Positions 14,970 through 18,456 of a stretch of 18,456 nucleotides of DNA are shown in pieces. How positions within the stretch are numbered: the first letter of the stretch is position 1; each line of letters opens with the position of its first letter. The stretch comes from Strigomonas culicis (taxonomy: Eukaryota > Euglenozoa > Kinetoplastea > Trypanosomatida > Trypanosomatidae), in NCBI GenBank assembly GCA_000482145.1, contig AUXH01000397.1, positions 1 to 18,456 of the forward strand, read 5' to 3'. The notes below the pieces were generated by a model. The model did not search any database and was not told the DNA's origin. It worked only from the letters and a program-made list of their open reading frames with translations. A program made the position numbers and the translations under genes.

Positions 14970-15004
14970 AGAGAGAGAGAGACATACACGCACCTCTCTC
15001 GCGT

Positions 15005-16129
15005 ATGAGCGTTGAGGGTTTGTCGCTGCGGCACACGATCGCCTGCACCGTGACGCCGTATGCGGACGCACACCCCGAGGAGCTTCACAAGGAGGTCTCC
15101 ACGCTGGAGGAGCGGCGCGCGAAGCGCAGCGATACCTGCTTCTGCGCCGCCTTCACGCTGGCCGCGCTCCTGGCGCTCTTCTGGCTGACCGCGCTGGTGC
15201 AGCAGCGGCTGCGCGAGGATGACGGCCGGTCGACACACATGACGGTGGAGGAAGTGGTGTTCCCCAGCCGCTACCGGTACTTCATTGTGTGCCTGCTGAG
15301 TGGGGTTGCGTCCGGCTTCGGCCACGTCGTGCTCACCCCCATCGACGCCTTCAAGTGTCGGACGCAGATTGGCGAGTTCACCTCCATCGGCGATGGCTGG
15401 CGCAAGACGCGCGCGCGGGCGCACGGGAGGCCCCTCAAGCTGCTCGCGCTCTTGTATACGGGCGTCGTCCCGACCACGATCGCGTACTGCCTGCAGGGCG
15501 GTATGAAGTACTTCATGTACGAGATGCTGAAGGTGTACCTCCACAACTCGCTCCCGACTCTCGCTGCCTTCCTGCTCTCCAGCATGGTCGCTGAGTTCGT
15601 CGCGGATGTCTTTCTCGTCCCGTGGGAGTCCGTGAAGGTGCGCATCCAGCTGAACCCCGACGGGCCATCCCACCTGTGGGAGGTGATGCCCGCCATGCTG
15701 GCCAGCGGCGGCCTGCGCGCCTTCTACGGCTCCCTCGTCCCGCTCTGGAGCCGCCAGGTGCCGCTCACGGCCGTCAAGTTCACCTCCTTTGAGCTCATCG
15801 CACGGCTGCTGTACAGTGTGCTGCGCCGCGTGGACGCGAACGCGAAGAGCAACATCGGCGTCACCATTGTCACCTCCATCGCGGCCGGCTTCTTGGCAGG
15901 TGTGGTGTCGCACCCGGCGGATACGATCGTCAGTCTGTCCAACAGCGGCCGCCCGGCGTTCCGCAAGCAGAGCGGCTTCCTCACGTTGCTGCGCATCGCG
16001 CACCGCGAGGGGCTCCTCTTTAAAGGGCTCGAGCTGCGCCTGCTGATGGTGTGCCTCATCAGCATCATGCAGTGGACGCTGTACGACGCCGTGAAGATGT
16101 TCTTTGGATTTAGCTCCTCCGGGAGTTAG
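15005..16129 (+). CDS. Mitochondrial phosphate carrier-like protein (SLC25 family) with extra N-terminal span
   Basis: 374 residues from the first ATG. The three mitochondrial-carrier repeats show their signatures: TPIDAFKCRTQ (111-121), VPWESVKVRIQ (205-215) and HPADTIVSLSN (303-313). The third resembles the phosphate-carrier version of the motif (HPAD...VS), and so do LQGGMKYFMYE (163-173) and LVPLWSRQVPLTAVKF (244-259). Phosphate carriers import phosphate with protons across the inner mitochondrial membrane for ATP synthesis. Residues 1-90 are unusual: a soluble stretch, a basic patch (EERRAKR), then a strong hydrophobic segment (about 46-66), which gives seven predicted spans instead of six. 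The third motif also lacks the basic residue usual in other carriers, as in phosphate carriers. It may be a divergent paralogue instead of the main phosphate carrier. Transport substrate is inferred from motifs only. Confidence 0.88.
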   Translation: MSVEGLSLRHTIACTVTPYADAHPEELHKEVSTLEERRAKRSDTCFCAAFTLAALLALFWLTALVQQRLREDDGRSTHMTVEEVVFPSRYRYFIVCLLSGVASGFGHVVLTPIDAFKCRTQIGEFTSIGDGWRKTRARAHGRPLKLLALLYTGVVPTTIAYCLQGGMKYFMYEMLKVYLHNSLPTLAAFLLSSMVAEFVADVFLVPWESVKVRIQLNPDGPSHLWEVMPAMLASGGLRAFYGSLVPLWSRQVPLTAVKFTSFELIARLLYSVLRRVDANAKSNIGVTIVTSIAAGFLAGVVSHPADTIVSLSNSGRPAFRKQSGFLTLLRIAHREGLLFKGLELRLLMVCLISIMQWTLYDAVKMFFGFSSSGS

Positions 16130-16502
16130 GGGCTCAAAAGAAAAAAAAACACTTCTGTGTATACATGAATATTGTTTCCATTGCAGTTGCCTTTTTGTTT
16201 TTTTCTCTCTTCAGTTTCAAACTGTGGGATGTCTTTTTTTTTTTTCGTTGTTGTTTGCAAGTCATATCTGTGAGTGCATATCCGCACGGTTGTGAGAAAT
16301 AACGACGTTTGCGAATGGATTGCTCTCCTCTTTACCCCAGATGGGTGCGCACGCTATCATGTTGTATCGCTCTTCCTCTCTTTCTCTCACACACACACAA
16401 AAAAAAAAGGAAAAGAGGAAATCAACAAAGCAAGAGACAAGCTTGTTTCTTCCCTTTTCCCCACCACGTTGAATACGTGCCGTGTGTATATGTGCGGGTG
16501 CC
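16130..16502. other. Intergenic region with upstream ATGs before the next gene
   Basis: About 370 bases with A/T runs (16140-16149, 16233-16244), a CT tract ending in CA repeats (16371-16398) and an A-run (16399-16407). No independent gene is convincing. A small out-of-frame reading frame at 16490 overlaps the next start codon. Confidence 0.6.
16369..16409 (+). promoter_or_regulatory. Putative spliced-leader acceptor for the 340-residue gene
   Basis: The CT/CA tract is followed by an A-run and the first AG at 16408-16409. A further pyrimidine tract (16444-16462) has no AG before the ATG at 16503; the next AG, at 16540-16541, is inside the coding region. The acceptor must therefore lie at least about 60 bases upstream, and the leader must contain the ATG at 16490. 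Confidence 0.45.
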
Positions 16503-16510
16503 ATGGATGA
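16490..16510 (+). promoter_or_regulatory. Six-codon upstream reading frame overlapping the start codon
   Basis: ATG at 16490 opens MCGCHG and stops at TGA 16508-16510, across the main ATG at 16503 in another frame. If present in the mRNA leader it could lower translation of the main frame. Its TGA overlaps the start region, so reinitiation is possible. Confidence 0.5.
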
Positions 16511-17525
16511 CCTCTGTGCCTTACCCTCTCACTACGTGCAGCTCCGCGCGGACGTCACGACCACGGCTGCCTCCGCCGATGGCCAGCAGCTCGCCTGCCT
16601 GTCGCCCCACGCCCTGCGTGTCATCGACCTGCCGTCCCTCCTGGGCCCCCCGCCGAGCGGCCAGCCGCCCTCGCCGCCGGAGGAGGGCGTCTATCAGCCC
16701 CACCGCCGGCTGTGCGCCTGCGCCTTCGCGGGCGCGGCGGTGGTGAGTGGCGACGGCGATCGCTGCGTGGCGGTACACCGCCGCGCCGAGGATGCCCACG
16801 GCGCCTACACGGCGGTGGGCTCTCTCTTCCTGCCCCCGCCCGGCGGCTGGCCGCGGACGGCGTGTGGCGGGGTGGTGGCGCTGCTGCCCTTCGCGCAGGA
16901 CAGCAGCTACGCGGTCGCGCAGACGGACGGCGACGGCGCGGCCGCGGCGTGGGTCGTCGCGCTCGCCGAGGAGCGCGCCTGGCCGCTGGCGCTGCCGCCG
17001 GCGGAGCCGGACGGCGCGGCCGCGCGTCTCTTCGACCTCGGGGGGCGCGCGCCGTACTTCGCGACGCAGCGGTCGCCGGAGACCCTCGCCCTCTGCCGCC
17101 ACAGCGACGCACGGGTGTGCGCGGCGCTGCCCCTCGGCGGCGCGCGGGTGCTGCAGGCGCTGGCGCTGTCCGACACGACGCTTGCCGTCGCCGCCGCGCG
17201 CGTGCCAGACGGGGCGGCGGCGGTGCTGTTCTACGACCTCCGCCGGCCAGCCGCCGCGCTGGGCGTGTGGGCGCCGCCGACGGGCGCCGCGGTGCACCGC
17301 GCGCCCGCCGGCGCGCGCATGGCGTCCCTCGGCGCCGACCGCCTGGTCCTCTGCGCCGCGGACATGATGGAGGTGTGCGCGCTGCGCGCACAGCCGGCGG
17401 CGCCGCGGGCCGTGGTGGTGCCCTTCCAGCTTCAGGCGCCGCGGTGGTCGTCCGGCGGTGCGCCGGCCACGTCGCTTCACCGACTGTGCGCGTTGGAGCG
17501 TTGCCTATTGTACATTTGCTCTTGA
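16503..17525 (+). CDS. Uncharacterised protein, possibly a WD40-like beta-propeller
   Basis: 340 residues from the first in-frame ATG; seven earlier codons are open only from a GTG. I do not recognise the family. The chain is rich in Ala, Pro, Gly and short hydrophobic strands. Segments such as AASADGQQLACLSPHALRVIDL (about 22-43), AVVSGDGDRCVAVHRR (about 79-94) and AAAVLFYDLRRPAAALGVW (about 239-257) have the strand-turn-strand look of propeller blades, ending like the hydrophobic/acidic ends of WD repeats. No regular GH...WD spacing can be traced, so the fold is a guess. There is no signal peptide, membrane span or catalytic motif. Codon bias and a clean 1 kb frame make it a real gene. The leader probably contains a short upstream frame, and the nearest AG to the start lies inside the coding region. 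Confidence 0.7.
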   Translation: MDDLCALPSHYVQLRADVTTTAASADGQQLACLSPHALRVIDLPSLLGPPPSGQPPSPPEEGVYQPHRRLCACAFAGAAVVSGDGDRCVAVHRRAEDAHGAYTAVGSLFLPPPGGWPRTACGGVVALLPFAQDSSYAVAQTDGDGAAAAWVVALAEERAWPLALPPAEPDGAAARLFDLGGRAPYFATQRSPETLALCRHSDARVCAALPLGGARVLQALALSDTTLAVAAARVPDGAAAVLFYDLRRPAAALGVWAPPTGAAVHRAPAGARMASLGADRLVLCAADMMEVCALRAQPAAPRAVVVPFQLQAPRWSSGGAPATSLHRLCALERCLLYICS

Positions 17526-17810
17526 TCATCCTAACCGATCCTCCACGTTACCGCGCACAACGCTTTGACCCATTATTCTTATGGTTCTCCTTATTTACCT
17601 CTTCCATGAGAGTGGAACGGTGATGTCTGCATGATAATTTACGTTTTCGCTTTCCTTTCTTCTTCTCCTCTTGGAACTCGATAGCCCTACGATATCGTGT
17701 ACACTTGTCTGTTTCCTTTCTCCCCCTTTTTACATCCTTACTCATATAAACCTTTTCCCTGATTTACTCTATATTAATAAAAAATAATAATAATAAATAA
17801 AGAAGAACGC
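17526..17810. other. Intergenic region before the glutaredoxin gene
   Basis: About 285 bases, pyrimidine-rich in the middle and ending in an A/T stretch with TAA units (17775-17800). A reading frame continuing to about 17623 in another phase is a shadow of the upstream gene. No RNA gene is seen. Confidence 0.55.
17708..17805 (+). promoter_or_regulatory. Putative spliced-leader acceptor for the glutaredoxin gene
   Basis: A strong C/T tract (17708-17732) is followed, after AT-rich DNA without any AG, by AGs at 17801-17802 and 17804-17805. The leader would be only 5-8 bases before the ATG at 17811. The tract-to-AG distance of about 70 bases is long but within what trypanosomatids use. Confidence 0.45.
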
Positions 17811-18230
17811 ATGTTTCGCTTCGTCACCCGCCGCGCTGGCCTCACCGCCGCGGCCGCCTGCGCGCGCCCCTTCACCGCCACACGTCTGGTGAGGGCGCCG
17901 AAGGACGTGGCGCCTGACCTCGCGAAGGACATTGCGACGATCATCCAGCACGACCGTCTGGTGGTGTTCCTCACCGGCACACCGCAGGAGCCGCGCTGCC
18001 GCTTCACGGTGCAGCTCGTGGGGCTGCTGGAGCAGCTCGGCGTGAAGTACAGCTTCTTCAACATCCTCGACGACGACGAGGTTTGCGAGGGGCTGAAGGC
18101 GTACAGCGACTGGCCCACGTACCCGCAGGTGTACATTGACGGAGAGCTCTTCGGCGGTTATGACATTTGCAAGTCCATGATGCTAGAGGGCACGCTGCCA
18201 AAGTTTCTGAAGGAGAAGAAGCTGCTTTGA
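17811..18230 (+). CDS. Mitochondrial monothiol glutaredoxin-like protein with non-canonical active site
   Basis: 139 residues. The N-terminus (about 1-28; Arg-rich, with Ala and Thr, no acidic residue) looks like a mitochondrial presequence. The glutaredoxin domain covers about 35-138. It contains FLTGTPQEPRCRFT with the single active-site Cys63, the cis-proline region WPTYPQVYIDG (101-111) and the GGYDI glutathione-binding turn (115-119). Monothiol glutaredoxins of this class bind and pass on a 2Fe-2S cluster with glutathione, or trypanothione in these organisms. Two usual features differ: the active site is CRFT instead of CGFS, and the conserved lysine before GTP is Thr55. Cluster binding may therefore be altered. 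Cys92 and Cys120 are additional cysteines outside the motif. Length and layout otherwise fit Grx5-type proteins. Confidence 0.9.
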   Translation: MFRFVTRRAGLTAAAACARPFTATRLVRAPKDVAPDLAKDIATIIQHDRLVVFLTGTPQEPRCRFTVQLVGLLEQLGVKYSFFNILDDDEVCEGLKAYSDWPTYPQVYIDGELFGGYDICKSMMLEGTLPKFLKEKKLL

Positions 18231-18456
18231 AAAGACCAGTATACGCTCTATTTATTCTTAATTCTCACATGTTGCATTCGAAAGAAAGAAAAAAAAACTG
18301 AAAACGTATACGACACCCCTGAAAAGAGCCACACACCGCTTTACGGCCACCGCTACTGTGATTAATATTGCTGCTCTGTCTGCCGTCTTCTCCATCGTTC
18401 GGATGCAGACACAGTGCATAGTGCTCTTTGCTATCAAAATGTTCTCTCTCTCTCTC
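18231..18456. other. 3' untranslated DNA and CT repeat at the window end
   Basis: About 225 bases downstream of the glutaredoxin gene with an A-run (18289-18297). A CT run at 18442-18456 reaches the last base and may be the start of a further splice tract. No gene is seen. Confidence 0.6.

Larger units (their letters stand above)
14273..15004. other. AT-rich intergenic region with hairpins and microsatellites
   Basis: About 730 bases. It includes the 3' untranslated DNA of the dehydratase, A-runs at 14332-14344 and 14351-14360, two neighbouring A/T hairpins (14581-14657), a TTA microsatellite (14856-14890), a GA run and several possible splice acceptors (AG at 14893-14894, about 14920, 14968-14969). 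The open frame upstream of 15005 begins only with GTG and is mostly a poly-tyrosine translation of the TTA run, so I do not count it as coding. Confidence 0.65.

Noticed and set aside
14825..15004. N-terminal extension of the carrier by 60 codons
   Set aside because: It needs a GTG start and consists largely of a tyrosine run coded by the TTA microsatellite. The first ATG is at 15005.
1..18456. tRNA, rRNA, spliced-leader RNA or CRISPR features
   Set aside because: No tRNA A/B box pair, cloverleaf, rRNA-like block or spaced direct repeats were found by reading both strands. A covariance-model search could still find a small RNA.

Overview
The window looks like nuclear DNA of a trypanosomatid (kinetoplastid) flagellate. 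Eleven intronless genes all read on the + strand. GC-rich, strongly codon-biased coding blocks alternate with AT-rich intergenic DNA full of A/T homopolymers and microsatellites. Almost every start codon is preceded by a pyrimidine tract and an AG, the layout of spliced-leader trans-splicing in a polycistronic unit. Stops are standard and coding regions have no in-frame UGA. I cannot name the species.

Layout: (1) 865-1965 dual-specificity phosphatase; (2) 3646-5124 Nar1/IOP1 cytosolic Fe-S assembly factor; (3) 5657-9292 large type I membrane protein with a repeated coiled-coil rod and a C-terminal PDZ domain; (4) 9645-10325 small membrane-anchored PDZ protein, paralogous to the end of gene 3; (5) 10773-11072 99-residue single-span membrane protein; (6) 11398-12237 acidic ankyrin-like protein; (7) 12556-13368 SPF30-like Tudor protein; (8) 13604-14272 3-hydroxyacyl-CoA dehydratase (PHS1/HACD); (9) 15005-16129 mitochondrial phosphate-carrier-like protein with an extra N-terminal membrane span; (10) 16503-17525 uncharacterised, possibly beta-propeller protein; (11) 17811-18230 mitochondrial monothiol glutaredoxin-like protein with an unusual active site.

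As usual in kinetoplastids, the genes are probably co-transcribed without sharing one function. There are loose themes: Fe-S biology (Nar1, glutaredoxin), mitochondrion (carrier, glutaredoxin), and the ER/secretory pathway (dehydratase, gene 3). The least explained unit is the adjacent PDZ pair, genes 3 and 4: two differently built membrane proteins sharing an unusual PDZ module and a conserved tail beyond it. Gene 3 carries between them a rod made of about 13 degenerate 47-residue units. Both window ends finish in the same CT-dinucleotide run, so the window may be a whole contig broken at microsatellites. I see no tRNA, rRNA, CRISPR, transposon or strand switch.
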